Shown here piece after piece: positions 12,284 through 23,948 of a stretch of DNA of 64,000 nucleotides (within the stretch, counting starts at the first letter, position 1; the number at the start of each line of letters is the position of its first letter). The notes beneath the pieces are model-generated. The model saw only the letters and a program-made list of their open reading frames with translations. It ran no database searches and was not told the origin of the DNA. This DNA comes from Lamellibrachia satsuma (taxonomy: Eukaryota > Annelida > Polychaeta > Sabellida > Siboglinidae): NCBI GenBank assembly GCA_033239005.1, contig BSQZ01000006.1, positions 6,747,501 to 6,811,500 of the forward strand, written 5' to 3'. The position numbers and the translations under genes are program-made.

Positions 12284-14355
12284 CGTGGGAATCAAGATGA
12301 CCACACGCAGCCATGGTAGCTTGGATTCACTGTCTGATGAGTTGGTGTCCGATGGTGCTACTGAGGTCAATAAAGTTGCGTTCTGTGTTTACTTGTTTCC
12401 CAGAATCACAATTAGAAGAAAACAATGTAGCACATCAGTTTGTGAGTTAGAACTTAGTAGGTGCTTGATATAAACGTTTGTCTTCTTGATGTTGATTGAG
12501 AGGTCAAATGACATGGAGGCTTGGTTAAAACTGTCTAACATAGATATCTGGCAAGTTTGATGCTACAAGGGCTGTGTCATCGACATACAGCAGCTCTTTT
12601 ACGCAGCTTTCATGTAGTTTGGTGTTTGCTTTGAATCTTCTTAGGTTATAAAAGCCTCTGTCAGTTTTTGTTCCTAAGAAAATTCCTTTCAGTTGGAGTC
12701 AATGGTTTAGAGTGCTAGGACGCATCTTTGCTTCACATCGTGATTCACATGAAAGGCTTCACTTCCTTCTGCTCCAAGCCTCCAACACTGGCCGTAGCAT
12801 TCATGTCATCATGGAAACTCATCACTAGACAGCCAAACAAAGTGAGTATTTTCCAGAGTGTTGGTTTATCTGTGGAGTCAAAAGCCTTTTCAAAAGTCCA
12901 CAAAGACTACATACAGACTATGATGGTGTTCTATGGCCACTTCTTGTAGTTGACACGGTGTAAAGATCATGTCAATGGTTCATCACATTGACTTTATGGA
13001 AGTACTGATTCTGCAATTTTCTGAAGACACTTTAAAGTTATTTTTGCCAGTACTTTTCCATCTATGGATAAGAGTGAGATTCCACGATTGTTACCACACT
13101 CGGCTGTCATTTTTTTATAGATTGTAATTAAAATTTTCACCTTTCAAACACTGTGGTGGAACTTTATCTGAGCACCAGCAGTTTATAAGTAATGACAGTA
13201 GCTTTGTTCTTAGGGTGTCCCCTCCACATTTAAGTATTTCAGATGGGATGCTGCCGCATCTGGAGACTTTCCCTTTCAGCTCTTTGATGGCACATGTTAA
13301 TTCTTCAAGTCTATGTTCGATGCTAAGTTCTTCTGAAATTGGCAGTTGTTCCATGGTATACAGTGGGTTGTTGGTCACTGTGAATGAGCAGTTTAGAAGG
13401 TCTTCAAAGTGCTCTTTCAGTTGGTTATGTCATTGTTGTCTGTGAAGATCTGAGAACCGTCCACACTTTCAATAGGTGTAATGTTTGCAGGAGTTGTTCC
13501 ACAGACCGCCTTGAGTCCGGAGTGGAAGGCTTTCATTTTGTTGGAATGTGTGTGTTGCTGTAGCTCTTCTGCCTTTCTGTCCCACCATTCAGTCTTCATT
13601 GATCGTACTTTAACTTGGACTGCTGCTTTTGCTTCCTTGAATTGTCGTTGTGTCTGTGATGTTATAGGTCAAAGCAGCCATGCTTGTGTATCTTCTGTCA
13701 TTGAACACTTTCTTGATCTCAGCGTTGTTATCATCAAACCAGTCAACATGTTTCCTTGTAGGCCTCCCTAGGGTGTCAAGGGAAGCTTGGTCAACTGGCT
13801 GGCTGAATTGATGCTACTGGTTGTCGATATCACCTTCAAGTGAGACGTTCTCAAGTGCTTGGTTGATACTGCGTGCTAGCTTGATCTGCATTTCGTTTCC
13901 CCACAACTTGCCAACATCCAACTTTCTCTTCAGCTTTGGTCCTTGTTTCTTAGGTGGTGAAAAAGTGAGTTTGCAAACACTTCTAATGAGAAAGTTGGCT
14001 CCTCTCGTGACTCAAGTTATTTTGTTGTCTGCAAGGTCCTTTCTCCTAGTTATGATGACATGTTTTTGATCTGTGATGAAGCCATCAAGAGTAGTACCAC
14101 TTTGCTGACACGTTGAAATAGCTGTAGTTGATGCAAGCTCCTTTTCACTGCATAGTTCCAGCATCTTTGGTCATTTCAGTTGTATTTTTCTTTCCCAAAC
14201 GAGCCAAGGTTCAAGTGTTGTTGTCTGATCCAACTCTGACATTGAAATCACCTAAAAGTAGCATCATTTTATTAGGTGTGGGTGTTCTGTCTACGACTAG
14301 TTGATGGTAAAAGGCACCTTTGTCCTCATCATTATGAGTCATGTCTGCACCTAGC

Positions 14356-14895
14356 TGTTTGAAGGGTGATTAGTAGATCAGAGATTGGGGTTGGCCTGCT
14401 TATTGGCTCTGTTTGAAGGGTGATTAGCAGATCAGAGATTGGGGTTGGCCTGCTTATTGGCTCTGTTTGAAGGGTAATTAGTAGATCAGAAATTGGGGTT
14501 GGCCTGCTTATTGGCTCTGTTTGAAGGGTAATTAGTAGATCAGAGATTGGGGTTGGCCTGCTTATTGGCTCTGTTTGAAGGGTGATTAGCAGATCAGAGA
14601 TTGGGGTTGGCCTGCTTATTGGCTCTGTTTGAAGGGTAATTAGTAGATCAGAAATTGGGGTTGGCCTGCTTATTGGCTCTGTTTGAAGGGTAATTAGTAG
14701 ATCAGAGATTGGGGTTGGCCTGCTTATTGGCTCAGTTTGAAGGGTGAGTAATAGATCAGAGATTGGGGTTGGCCTGCTTATTGGCTCTGCTTGAAGGGTG
14801 ATTAGTAGACCAGAGATTGGGGTTAGCCTGCTTATTGGCTCAGTTAGAAGGGTGATCAGTAAACCAGAGATTGGGGTTGGCCTGCTTATTGGCTC
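14356..14895 (+). repeat. 54-bp minisatellite made from LINE endonuclease coding sequence, 10 copies
   Basis: The period is exactly 54 (tgtttgaagg at 14356, 14410 and on). The core is gattggggttggcctgctta. The last unit runs directly into the LINE endonuclease frame (minus strand, NEIARANKQANPNLWF). That shows the unit was copied out of the retrotransposon itself. Variants alternate (gtgattag, gtaattag) in a pattern suggesting multi-unit duplication. Confidence 0.95.
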
Positions 14896-15159
14896 TTGCT
14901 ATCTCATTGTAAATGGCAAAGCTGATGTCTGCTTCACATCTGTCATCAGATGCCTTTCCTGACCAGAAGAAGATGTAGTTCTTCTCTTTCAGGCTGTCAT
15001 AATCTGCTAACCTGGTCCCATGTAGTGCAGCTATATTGATGTTGTATCTTCCACGTCCTCTGTCAATAATAATTACTATTTTATGTTCTGCTGTGTATAG
15101 ACTTTGTAAGTTGGTCATAGTCCGGATGTTCCATGATCCTAGAATAATTTGTAGCATAT

Positions 15160-15657
15160 CATTTCATTAGTTTTTGTACCACTTGAGTAAGAGCCAACCA
15201 CCGGCGGTGGGCTGGCCAGGTAAGTGTAGTGGTTATCTAGGGACATCTAGAGGCAGGCAGTGCTGTCCTTGGCTTCCTGGTCATCCTGATAGCTGCCTTG
15301 TGCCATTGTCACTCCAGTCAATGAAGCACATGGCCTTCACACCGGGACACTCTCTAGGCAGTCATCGCCACCGTCAATCCATCACCACGGCTTTCCCACC
15401 AAGCCTGCTGTAAGGTTTTAGGTGTGACAGAACTTGCACTTTCACACCCTCTGGGGTTCCACCGCTCTTGTCCAGTGGTGAACCAGAGAGCAACAACTGG
15501 GAGCATTGGAACCTGCCCCACAGTCCCATCTAACTAGAGAATGATCCAGCTGACTAGGATCTACAGACTCCTGCTGTTGTCGCCTTGAAGGCAACATCTG
15601 CCAGCAGCTGCTACAACCACTGCTGCTGTGGCCGCTATTTGCCCATAGCTGGGACAT
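15160..15657 (-). other. Probable 5' region of the LINE at 11540-15157
   Basis: Immediately upstream (minus strand) of the endonuclease start. It is GC-rich relative to the flanking intron and contains Pro/Gly-rich frames but no recognised domain. Continuity with the LINE is inferred from position only. Confidence 0.45.
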
Positions 15658-15972
15658 GGGTTAATGACAATGGCAGAGTGTGTTCACACTCTGGTGGGTC
15701 ATGGATTAATGACAGTGGCAGAGTGTGTTCACACTCTGGTGGGTCATGGGTTAATGACAGTGGCAGAGTGTGTTCACACTCTGGTGGGTCATGGGTTAAT
15801 AACAGTGGCAGAGTGTGTTCACACTCTGGTGGGTCATGGGTTAATGACAGTGGCAGAGTGTGTTCACACTCTGGTGGGTCATGGGTTAATGACAGTGGCA
15901 GAGTGTGTTCACACTCTGGTGGGTCATGGGTTAATGACAGTGGCAGAGTGTGTTCACACTCTGGTGGGTCAT
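15658..15972 (+). repeat. 45-bp minisatellite, exactly 7 copies
   Basis: The core is gggttaatgacagtggcaga followed by gtgtgttcacactctggtgggtcat. The inner part gagtgtgttcacactc is a near-perfect inverted repeat. Seven 45-base units (315 bases) give open frames on both strands because 45 is divisible by three; they are not genes. Confidence 0.97.
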
Positions 15973-16530
15973 GCACACTGTACCTCCTGGGCACTGTGCT
16001 GCTCCGAGATCCCTCGTCTAATTAACCAGGTACCTCACGGTGACCAGTAGTTACCTCAAGGAGGTTACGATGAGAGCCTCGTTATATGAGAGACTGTTGT
16101 ACAGGCTGACAAGACTTATCCACTCGGTACTTGTCATTTCTCCAAACCTAGCTAGCAGTGGAAGCTGAAAGTAGAGGTGACAAACACACTACCCACTACC
16201 ACACTTGACACATCACTAACACCTGCACTGCAGGCAGCACTGACACATACTACTGAGCTGGTCGAGTGTTGTGGGGAGAGAGAGAGTCCCAAGTCACACT
16301 AACGCATCAGCTGGATACATTAGTCGCATTAGCAGACAGCTGCTGTCATGTTACTGCAAACTACCAGTATCTCAACATTTAATACTATACGTCTGTTCAT
16401 TGGTGTATTTAGGGGGGGTGAGGTGGTGAAGGGGTGAGGGGGGCTGCAGCTGGGCAGGGCAGGACTGGTGCATTGTGAAGTGATGTTACGTCATTCGTGA
16501 TCAATTGACTCTTTAATTGAGATGGAAGTG
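15973..16530 (+). other. Intron 3 right part, no gene seen
   Basis: Moderately GC-rich sequence with a short G-rich run (16411-16445). No recognisable coding sequence. Confidence 0.5.
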
Positions 16531-16738
16531 CTACAGGAGAGAAATAACACTTAGTGTTGTCCCTGTGAATGAGTCTACTTGGCCACAGGAGAGAAATAAC
16601 ACTTGGTGTTGTCCCTGTGAATAAGTCTACTTGACTACAGGAGAGAAATAACACTTAGTGTTGTCCCTGTGAATGAGTCTACTTGGCCACAGGAGAGAAA
16701 TAACACTTGGTGTTGTCCCTGTGAATAAGTCTACTTGA
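16531..16738 (+). repeat. 52-bp minisatellite, 4 copies in an ABAB pattern
   Basis: The unit starts (c)acaggagagaaataacact. Units 1 and 3 (ttagtgttg...gaatgagtctacttggcc) alternate with units 2 and 4 (ttggtgttg...gaataagtctacttgac), so the real repeat is a 104-bp dimer duplicated once. It ends 30 bases before exon 4. Confidence 0.95.
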
Positions 16739-16767
16739 CAGAGCTGCCTATGCTTGATGTGCCGCAG

Positions 16768-16917
16768 GTCTTAGACTTCTTCAAACGCAGGATTGCCGAG
16801 CAGTATCCCTTGGAGGAGAAGCATCAGAATCCGTACCAGCACACCAAGGAGCAGCATGAGGCCTTCATGAAGAGTCGATGCAACGACGTGGTTGGCCGCG
16901 ATGATGTACTCAAGCAG
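16768..16917 (+). CDS. Exon 4: linker helix and pre-NTPase VGRDD motif
   Basis: The acceptor is gatgtgccgcag before 16768, with a weak pyrimidine tract. The donor is cag|gtgagg. Fifty codons, phase 0 to 0. The peptide VLDFFKRRIAEQYPLEE...HEAFMKSRCNDVVGRDDVLKQ closely follows the family pattern 'vle.l...i...fp.ee.....HeaF..sR...yvGRe..l..l', which immediately precedes the P-loop segment. A 52-bp minisatellite ends at 16738, 30 bases before the exon, and may constrain or disturb branch-point recognition (inference). Confidence 0.9.
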
Positions 16918-17066
16918 GTGAGGTTGTCTGAATAGGATCGGATAGGACTGTGTTATCGTGAATAAAAAAATATGTGTTAAATCCACTTGTTAAAACTTGT
17001 TTTAGTAAAGTAGTTCACTGTTGACATGCCAGACTGTGTGTCACATTGAGGGTGTCCTCTGTCCAG

Positions 17067-17203
17067 ATTGACCAGCATGTGTGCTCGTCAGTTGGTGACG
17101 TGCCACTACTGCTGCTTGGTGCCATGGGCACCGGAAAGTCATCTGTCATGTGTCAGGCGGCTGACCAGGCGGTCAACAAGGCCATCCATGGCAACATACC
17201 AAG
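17067..17203 (+). CDS. Exon 5: P-loop (Walker A) of the NACHT/STAND NTPase
   Basis: The acceptor is cctctgtccag before 17067 and the donor is ag|gtactc after 17203. Forty-five codons plus two bases (phase 2). The peptide DVPLLLLGAMGTGKSS holds a canonical GxxGxGKS nucleotide-binding loop at 17118-17144. Lys and Ser are both present, so the site looks functional. A helix, VMCQAADQAVNKAIHGNIP, follows. Intron 4 before it is only 149 bases, the shortest in the window. Confidence 0.95.
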
Positions 17204-17589
17204 GTACTCATTCATACACACATTATTTCTTAAATGTTTTACTTATTAACTTATAAAAAATGTGTTTTACTCACTGTACCGTTGTGTCATATGGTGCCGT
17301 TGTTGGATTAGGTGCGTTTTGGTGGGGCCTGCTGCGCATTGCTAAGTTTATGTAGCAATAGAAAAACACATAATAATTATGGTTGGTAAAATGCCCTTTA
17401 ATTACATATCGTAAAACAGTGATATACATGACAGTGGGCATTGCCGACGACCTAACTAGATATTAAAAGCAATTCCCCTTTCCTAGTAACAATGAGTTGC
17501 ACATATCTGTCGATGGGGATTGCCAATAATTAACTAGCTAAGCGTAATAAATGTGGGGCCCAGAAACCACCCGTACAAACCCCACACAA

Positions 17590-17810
17590 AGTGTCCAGTG
17601 CGCGGTCGCACACCTGTGCGGTTCATCGCGTCCAATGCGCGGTCGCACACCTGTGCAGAACATTGTGTCCAATGCGCGGTCGCACACCTGTGCGGATCAT
17701 CGCGTCCACTGCGAGGTCGCACACCTGTGCGAATCATCGCGTCTAATGCACGGACGCATACCTGTGCGCATCGTCGCGTCAAATGCGTGGTCGTCCATCT
17801 GTATGGTTCA
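17590..17810 (+). repeat. 37-bp CpG-rich minisatellite, about 6 copies
   Basis: The core is ggtcgcacacctgtgcggtt followed by catcgcgtccaatgcgc. Copies diverge toward the right edge. Each unit carries several CpG sites. It lies in intron 5. Confidence 0.93.
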
Positions 17811-17879
17811 TCATTCACACAAAAATGTAAATGCAAGGGTCATCAGGTCAAGCAGGGTCAAACAACAAAGCTCAACCAG

Positions 17880-19636
17880 ACGTGGGAGTGAGAACGTCAT
17901 TACTCTGGCCGTACGTATTACAAGCCAACATTGCATGCGTTGTACATACTTTCAGTTTGAGCAGCCCGTATGTTTGAGAAAAAAGAGATAATATTAGGCA
18001 TGATCAATGACGTTCGCCTGGCTCTGTGGATTGGGCCAGATCCAGGGTCTGGTGGTGCAGCGAGCGTCAAAGGGGTAGGCGTGTGAACCCGTCATAGGCC
18101 TAATATATACCTATGGTGCTGCAACTAGACATTGTTAACATGGCAATCTGCAAAATCGGTGACCAGAGAATGTTATACAACGTGTACCTGATAATGGCTC
18201 TCTGCAAAGACCTAGAAAATTTGGGAAAAACCGAGTACATTCAAATATTGGTGCCAGTGTTCCACGAGGTCCTGGTGATGGTGAAACTGAATCCTGCGTG
18301 AATGGCGAAGGCTGGCAGCTTTAGTGCTGCCTGTCTGCAACAGGTGTACATCACCATGTGTTCGTTGAAATCCATTGTACATGGGGAAGTGTCCGGGAGT
18401 GACCTGCGTAACACCTCCAATAATATCACTTGGTTGACAGAATATCTGGATAGGAACACAAGCTGCGGTCCACATCCGCCATATAAGTCGTTTGAGTAAC
18501 ACGATGCGATGTCATAGAACCTAGGTCAAGAAAAACAACATCATGATACATGCGGCCGACAGCATGAGTCTTACGCTCTGGGTGTGCCGTCGTATTACCG
18601 CCCTGGCCTAAGGGTGATACAGTGTGGCCGTCAGCAGAAAGGCCACGGATCCTGCCCTGTCCATAAACAATTGTAGCCGGCGTACAAACCTGTGCCCCAA
18701 GACAACGTGTACAGGCGTGGGGTCACAGTCGATTTTAATACCGAAACGGAACAGACAGTAACGAACGTGTGTATGTGGGTGAAAATTACTAAGTTCCCTT
18801 TAGCAGGAAACGAGGAAAACGCGTGGTTATAGGCCGTATTCGAAACCCAAACAAAGTAAATAACCCACAAGATATCGAAATGGTTCCCAGGAAGGTAACA
18901 GTAAGTCACCTATGTTACTACTAGTCTATCTACAAAAACTTGTTACCATGAACGGTGACAGAAACATGGCGACATAAGTGCCCTATGCTACTAACAATAC
19001 AGCTAAAGTAAACTTGGGCAGCGCCAGACGGCGCTACGAGTCATAGTACTTGCAATCAATCCTCCAGGTGGCGATACTGGTGGGAATAACAAATAGATCG
19101 TTATCGCATAGACGTTTGGTATAATTATACCAGAAAAGTGTGACCGGGCACAGTATTATATAACCGCACAAACGCGCTAACACTGTACCACTGTACAGGC
19201 AAACCGCCAGCGAGGTTCTAACGACACTACGGCCCGCAACCCTATATAGAAAGTTACGGGGCGTGGCCTAGCCGAGCTCCTACTAGGTCTAAGCTAATCA
19301 GTAAACCAAGATTCGCGGCTAGAACTTCCACGGACAGTGACAGAAATAGCGAACATTAACGTCGAGGTTAGGCTTCAGTGGACTCACCGGCTCACGGCTT
19401 TCAGAGTAGTCGCTCGTGATTGGCGGACGATGCGTGACGAATCAGATTGTACAGAAAACTTAACAAAAGTACGACGATGTAGACACTGCTTCCATGAGCG
19501 GCCAGCGATTGAAGTCTGCTGGCTGAGTCGCTCTAGCAGTGATGTGATGTCGCCTCGCCGCTTTGCGCTGTGACACCATATAAGGAGATGGGTTCTGTGT
19601 ACTGTTAGCGTCCCGTTACCTGACACCGCTCTTCTG
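17880..19636. other. CpG-rich intronic block, unrecognised
   Basis: Compared with the AT-rich introns around it, this block has many CG dinucleotides. Two + strand frames abut at 18113-18301 and 18302-18499, where the stop TGA is directly followed by ATG. Neither resembles a family I know (first frame: VLQLDIVNMAICKIGDQRML...). A tatata-like string (19243) and ccatataagg (19575) are present, but promoter activity cannot be claimed. It may be an unrecognised mobile element or an independent small locus. Confidence 0.35.
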
Positions 19637-19865
19637 CATTCCAGACTAGTGACAAGGGTGGGCCGTCTAGCCCCCATACATAGGCAGGCACATTCCAGAC
19701 TAGTGACAAGGGTTGGCCATCTAGCCCCCCCCCCCCCGTACATAGGCAGGCACATTCCAGACTAGTGACAAGGGTGGGCCGTCTAACCCCGTACATAGGC
19801 AGGCACATTCCAGACTAGTGACAAGGGTTGGCCATCTAACCCCCGTACATAGGCAGGCACATTGT
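19637..19865 (+). repeat. 53-62-bp minisatellite, 4 copies, with a C run
   Basis: Units begin cattccagactagtgacaag (19637, 19691, 19753, 19806). Length varies mainly through a run of C (up to 10) in the second unit. It borders the CpG-rich block. Confidence 0.93.
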
Positions 19866-22031
19866 GTAAAAGGTATTATAATTCATGCTGTATTAAATAC
19901 TGATTTAATGTTTTCTACATTTTTAAATATATACTTGCATGTACTAGTCAGCATCTTTGGCTGCAAGATATATTATTATTATTACCAAATTGCATAGATT
20001 CATATATTTAAAGATACTAAGTGTGGTTGTTTTTGTCGTAAAATCCTGTTATCTATCATAAACTATGTCTGTTCTAGCATCTTGGCCGCCCTGTTTAGTG
20101 GACCACAACTTTGTATTTTAATTGGACCATTATATGTTTATCAATATTGATCTTTCCATTCAACATGAAATAACATTTGCCCTGAAACACTCAAATTAAA
20201 CAGAAAACAGTCCAATTATATTGACCGCCCAAATCTGTTTAATGAACCACAACTTTTTATTTTAATTGGACCAATATCTGTTTATCAATATTGATCTTTC
20301 CATTCAACACGTGGTGTGTGATGTAATATAGAGTCCATTTTGCCCTTTTTTGCTGTGTTTTTTCTTATCGATACAAATGTCACTATGGTCATACTGTGAC
20401 GTTTCAAGGATTTTAATGGTACCAAAACTTTGAGTCGGAATTGCACGTTTCTCTGATATTTCCTTCGGCTAATTTTTTTTCTGCCTCACAAATCCAAAAT
20501 GCATGCCTGCAAAGTTTTAAAATATTGGTATAGATTATCAATATCAAGTCCTATGTGACCCTCCATATATACAGTGAAGATATAGTGAAGACCAGAATAT
20601 AAAGTAAGTGATGTTTATACCAAAATAAAAAAACAGTTGTCAATAAAACCATCTGCTTCACGAATCCATCAAAAACACCCATAATTACAAAAGTTATGAA
20701 GATTAATGACAGATATTTAATCATTAATTGGTACTTTGAGTAAGGTATCTTCATAAAAGAAAGATACATTTCTGAAAAAAAATTTCTTCTGAGCTGGAGA
20801 ATTAATTGCGCGATTTCTGCCTCATGAATTATCTGCCTCACGAGTCCCCAGTATTTGAAGTGTCTACCCACCCTGTGATAATACACTGGAAGGACCAGGA
20901 AACAAACACCCAGTGTTAGAACTTTGTGGGACTTATATAGGAACGAAACCATTCTACTGCAACAACATATTTGTTTCTACAGATGGTCATACAACAAAAG
21001 AAGATACACTACATTTCGGATTCACCTGGCAGCCATTATTGTAAAAACCACACGATCGAGATTGTATTAAATGCCTCCTACATCTACTCTGCTTGGGAAA
21101 GGCAGGAAACACCAGAAACTGTATTCAAAATAATGTGAACCTTCACCTGAAACAGTTGTTGGGTAGTAGAATTCACACTCCCACAATGCCTTATATTTAC
21201 TGATGCAATTGAATGGTCACCATTTTTGTTTGCACTGCTTTTTATTGGTGGTATTCAAAAGGAGGTCCTCTATTAAATGTTCAGTTGGTAAAATCATTAG
21301 CATAACCATCTCAATCGCTGTCAAATAGGAGTTATGATAGCAGAAATATGCTGTCTATCTATCTTGCTCATCAAATTATGATTACACATTAATGGTATTC
21401 ATTAAACACTCATTGAAGGTAATCGTATTGCTTGGATTCATAAGGCAGAAGTACAAAACACCTAAATGTATATCAACATAGCACATTGAATTGTGTCGGA
21501 CTTAGTGATGGGCATATCTTGTTTAAAGACTTAATATGTCTACTTTATGTAGCCAAAACATGAAAACAAAATAAAATATTTTGTTGACACATCTGAAAAC
21601 ACAACGTGCCAACGGTCTATGAGACTCTTGTCCACATGGTTGGTCAAAAATAGCTTTTAAATACAGTAGTTTTTCAGTCAAGGATATACAGGCCTACTTT
21701 TGAATGGTCTAAAGTATATTGCTGGTGGTGACAAAAGTTTGAAACGTTAAGCTGCAGAACAGGTACACACAATTCTATAATTTTACATTATGGTTCCTTT
21801 TCATGCAACCTGTTTTTGGTCCCCAGTTTTGTTGGTGGGCCTTTAGATTTTGGAAATGTGTTAATTAATTTTAGGCTAACTTCTATCTCTGATCTAACAC
21901 ATGAGCTGTGTGTTCTAAACTAACTTCACCAAATAAAGTAATTTACCTGAGAATTAATCAGTGACAAATAGGTTGACATGTCAGAATATCCAATCATATT
22001 TACATGTAGTTGTGTGTTATGCTGTTTTCAG
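19866..22031 (+). other. Intron 5 right part, no gene seen
   Basis: AT-rich. The segment ttttaattggaccatta... to ctttccattcaaca occurs twice (about 20117 and 20258), a roughly 140-bp duplication. A hydrophobic minus-strand frame at 20551-20952 has no recognisable family and overlaps short ctgcctcacgaatc repeats, so it is not called. Confidence 0.5.
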
Positions 22032-22143
22032 TGTGGGCCGGACAGACTGGCGCCTGTTCTACCACTTTGTGGGAGCAGTCCCTGGCTCCACAGACCTCTT
22101 CTCTATGCTCAAGAGACTGCTGCTTGAAATGGAAGTTGTCAGT
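22032..22143 (+). CDS. Exon 6: NTPase strand after P-loop (HFVG block)
   Basis: The acceptor is tgctgttttcag before 22032 and the donor is agt|gtgagt after 22143. The first base completes a serine codon, then 37 codons follow (exit phase 0). The peptide contains LFYHFVGAVPGSTDLFSMLKR, matching the conserved 'vfyHFvGatpgStdl..ml.rl' block that follows the P-loop in DUF4062-NACHT proteins and in nephrocystin-3 relatives. Confidence 0.93.
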
Positions 22144-22493
22144 GTGAGTAAAAGTTCTTGTAGAATGAATGTAAAATAAGTTGTATTTATGATTAATAAT
22201 AAAAAAAACTAGTTTTGCAGGGCACCAATATGTTTGTGTTAGACTTTAAGTCAAGAGGACCGGGTTGAAATCTTCTTGCTATCATTTGAAGCCTGTTCAC
22301 TCTAAATTTCCCCAGTTCACTCACCTGTATGACTAGAACCAGTACATTCCAGGTATCCAGATAAGTTAATCTGGTGTTCAAGTGCACAACTATGTCAGGG
22401 AATGAAGTGTAAAATAAGCCACATTTACACGATATAAGACCCAAAACTTTGCCTTTGTTTCAAGTGGCTGTATTTAAAGTGAAACAAAATTCT

Positions 22494-23085
22494 TTGTTTT
22501 GGGCCTATACACCTACAAGAATTACTAAAACATAACCATTTGTAAATGCAATTAAGAATTTCACGCCAGTGGTTTACTAAGAAAACCGTGTTGAACACGC
22601 AGCATCTTTATTTCACAGGCTGCGCCATACTGTTAGATAACCCTAAGTCACATGTCAAAGTCTAGCAAAATTTACTTGCCAAATGAAAATATTTGCATAC
22701 ACTTATTCCTATATTTGCCAATAAAATATGGCCATGCTGTTTGCGTCTAAACTCAACTTACGTAACATATTTTGGCCGTTGTTTACAAAACTAGTCAGAA
22801 AATAGTATCTTTGTTGGAGACTTTGCATTGGTTTTGTGTATTCAGACCTCACTTAATATATGACACGTAGTCTAGGTTACCTGATTTTCATAGAACTGCG
22901 CATGCACTTATTGGTAGTGCTGGTTAACATGTCAGCCCTTGGTCAACTGGAGAAATGACCAGAATCTCCCACTTATAGAACACATTCTGAGTAAACCACT
23001 GATCAGATACTCTTGATTTTAGTTGCACATGGTTAGTTTTTATTATCTCTTAGGTACATAGCCCCAAAACCATCATGACTATTGT
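22494..23085. repeat. Foldback-like element with about 95-bp inverted repeats
   Basis: The left arm (about 22494-22595: tttgttttgggc...gccagtggtttactaag) is the diverged reverse complement of the right arm (about 22976-23085: gagtaaaccactgatcag...taggtacatagccccaaaac). About 380 bases lie between. A related copy is at 57610-57975. No coding potential; it lies in intron 6. Confidence 0.65.
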
Positions 23086-23182
23086 TTCACTTCAATGTTT
23101 TCATTTACTGTTACCAATCCACCATTTTTCTTTTCCTTGTCATTATCAAGTTCTTGTTAATCTTTTCACACTTCTGTTTTAG

Positions 23183-23290
23183 CAAGCCGACTTGCCGACA
23201 AGTCTTAACGACGCCGTGTCACTGACTTGTGCCGCCCTCGCTGATGTCGACACAAGGCCGACACTCATCTTTATCGATGCATTAAATCAG
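23183..23290 (+). CDS. Exon 7: Walker B of the NTPase
   Basis: The acceptor is cacttctgttttag before 23183 and the donor is cag|gtcagt. Thirty-six codons, phase 0 to 0. The exon ends with TLIFIDALNQ, a hydrophobic beta strand followed by Asp. This is the family's Walker B, where 'DALNQ' or 'DAlDqL' is typical. With exon 5 it indicates an intact ATP/GTP-binding core. Confidence 0.93.
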
Positions 23291-23774
23291 GTCAGTATTA
23301 CCAGTTAACCAAACGGACAAGATGAAATCAGTTTGGTAATATATGTTTCAGCATATTTATTTTAATTAGTAAGGGATTGACAATGCAAAATATGAGCAGA
23401 AAATTAATGAGAAGTAATCTTGATTAGTGTCATAACCTGGATGTTAAAACATTGTTTTTGACATGGGGAAAAGATGAAATCATACTTGTTGTTTGGGTTT
23501 TTGAATGTTATCTGACCTATGAACTAATTTCCACCTTTAATTCTGAAAGACTGTTTCTGTAGCCATAATGTTAAATTATCATTTGGTATATGAAACTTGA
23601 TCTCGAAACTTGGAGACACATTTCTTTGTCTGGAGGTGAAGTATTGCAACAAATGGCATGAAATATTAGAATGTTTCCCAGTGTACTGCAGTAAAATTAT
23701 GATTGGCTGAAAATGCTTCACAAGCTAAGAACCATTTAGTGAAGCTCATGTTATTTTGATCTTGTTAACTTCAG
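23291..23774 (+). other. Intron 7, nothing recognised
   Basis: AT-rich sequence between exons 7 and 8, with no array and no coding signal. Confidence 0.6.
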
Positions 23775-23948
23775 TTTGATGAAGATCAGGCCTCGAAGCT
23801 CGTGAGTTGGATGCCCCTCAAACTTGCGCAACAAGTCCGATGTGTTTTCTCTATGATAGACAACATACCCCAGCATGTGATTCTGGCACGCAGAGAACCC
23901 TCCCCCCACGAATGCCACCTGAGACCACTTACAAGGGAAACAAGACAG
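23775..23948 (+). CDS. Exon 8: NTPase sensor strand and start of helical domain
   Basis: The acceptor is gttaacttcag before 23775 and the donor is cag|gtgagg after 23948. Fifty-eight codons, phase 0 to 0. The peptide contains LVSWMPLKLAQQVRCVFSMI, which corresponds to the 'WLP..lP..vr.v.S' sensor strand, and CHLRPLTRETRQ, which corresponds to 'l.pLt.eer..iv' at the start of the helical subdomain. The donor is followed within about 100 bases by the large pyrimidine-rich array. Confidence 0.92.

Larger units (their letters stand above)
11540..15660 (-). mobile_element. Degenerate APE-type LINE with C-terminal zinc-finger-like end
   Basis: Read on the minus strand. The 5' part holds an endonuclease start, LGSWNIRTMTN..RYNINIAALHGTRLADY and FFWSGKASDDRCEADISFAI (14890-15157). 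The middle has a pre-RT piece EWWDRKAEELQQH (13417-13599) and an RT start (13115-13378, CAIKELKGKVSRCGSIPSEI). The catalytic box YVDDTALVAS has its Y-V-D-D at 12576-12587. The 3' end has CQHCKRAFRSNAGLASHTRQ (about 11575-11645), the C-terminal Cys/His motif of this LINE group. Numerous stops, a 103-bp tandem duplication (12078-12283) and a 54-bp array interrupt it. It lies in intron 3. Confidence 0.85.

Noticed and set aside
15585..16050. Long open frames on both strands over the 45-bp array
   Set aside because: They arise because the unit length is divisible by three and lacks stops; no domain, no splice structure.
17534..17991. Frames with repeated CAVAHLCGSS or RGRTPVR
   Set aside because: Translation of the CpG-rich 37-bp array.
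20551..20952. 133-residue hydrophobic minus-strand frame
   Set aside because: AT-rich chance frame; no recognisable transmembrane family and it overlaps short repeats.
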